NCBI RefSeq assembly: GCF_009389715.1
Contig: NC_052404.1
Span: 11,895,756 to 11,959,755, forward strand
DNA from: Phoenix dactylifera
Lineage: Eukaryota; Streptophyta; Magnoliopsida; Arecales; Arecaceae
Direction: 5' to 3'
DNA: 64,000 bases
In this document: positions 63,901 through 64,000 of the stretch, in pieces
Position numbering within the stretch: position 1 is the first letter of the stretch
How the letters are laid out: each line of letters starts with the position of its first letter
Notes under the pieces: model-generated
Databases searched by the model: none
Told to the model about the DNA's origin: nothing
What the model saw: the letters and a program-made list of their open reading frames with translations, nothing else
Made by a program: the position numbers and the translations under genes

Positions 63901-64000
63901 TTGATGCCACCCTTTCCAGGTGGGTTAGATATACCTTCACGAAAGATCCCTCCATCAGATGCTGACATCGAGCAGCGCTCGAACAACTTCCTCCTCTTGA
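60996..64000 (-). CDS. Telomere repeat-binding protein (TRP/RTBP1 type), 3' part
   Basis: Minus-strand exons: up to window edge-63863, 63769-63707, 63594-63515, 62876-62632, 62186-61863, 61784-61721, 61169-60996; frame is continuous across all junctions. A basic segment KRRKLFERCSMSASD lies at the window edge. A ubiquitin-like domain spans the third and fourth exons listed (VKLSIKSFKVPELFVEIP, VTAILGRGLRVGVLLQGKKV). A Pro-rich linker follows. The C-terminal Myb domain reads RRPFTVAEVEALVQAVEKLG, WRDVKLRAFENAKHRTYVDL and DKWKTLVHTA, with the VDLKDKWK telobox that recognises TTTAGGG repeats and the C-terminal extension (WSQQQARLQVK). Family role: binds duplex telomeric DNA in the nucleus and regulates telomere length. 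The 5' half is outside the window. Paralogues TRP1, TBP1 and RTBP1 share this layout, so no single symbol is given. Confidence 0.93.
63087..63114. repeat. T-run joined to G-run in telomere-protein intron
   Basis: About 17 T followed by about 11 G in the intron between 63514 and 62877. Such runs are prone to length change and assembly error. Confidence 0.85.

Overview
The window is plant nuclear DNA: long AT-rich introns with GT-AG borders, TIR-free LINE and LTR retroelement debris, and five split genes of plant-specific or plant-typical families. The families and gene structures (an RTBP1/TRP-type telomere protein, an EXPA alpha-expansin, long introns, no grass-like GC gradient) suggest a non-grass monocot, possibly a palm. 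This is inference from style only; no species marker was seen.

Layout: 1-665 is a ~300-bp tandem repeat. 2245-8497 (+) encodes an FDM1/IDN2-type protein of RNA-directed DNA methylation (6 coding exons, 632 aa), with a 5'-truncated LINE and a duplicated block in its last intron. 9.8-10.3 kb looks promoter-like but has no gene. 12312-25003 is one complete Ty3/gypsy element of the Tat type, flanked by a GCCGG target duplication. Its gag-pol lies on the minus strand, and a spliced additional gene lies on the opposite strand between integrase and the 3' LTR, next to a 280-bp higher-order tandem array. 26421-28690 (-) is an alpha-expansin gene (3 exons, 260 aa). 28.7-38.5 kb is gene-poor and holds LTR and LINE remnants. 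38585-43007 (-) is a rhomboid-like intramembrane protease (6 exons, 386 aa). 43-47 kb is intergenic with low-complexity DNA. 47015 to about 56118 (+) is the kinetochore subunit SPC25. 60996-64000 (-) is the 3' part of a telomere repeat-binding protein with a ubiquitin-like domain and a C-terminal Myb/telobox domain; its 5' part lies beyond the window.

The five host genes do not form a pathway, as expected in a plant chromosome. The most unusual object is the Tat element. Its two LTRs differ at only about seven sites by eye, so it is young. Its sense frame is open over 1,816 codons except for two TAG codons. Its antisense three-exon gene has its own TATA box and is broken by another TAG and a one-base shift. 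All splice sites below were placed by eye from frame continuity and GT-AG rules; no transcript or database search was available.
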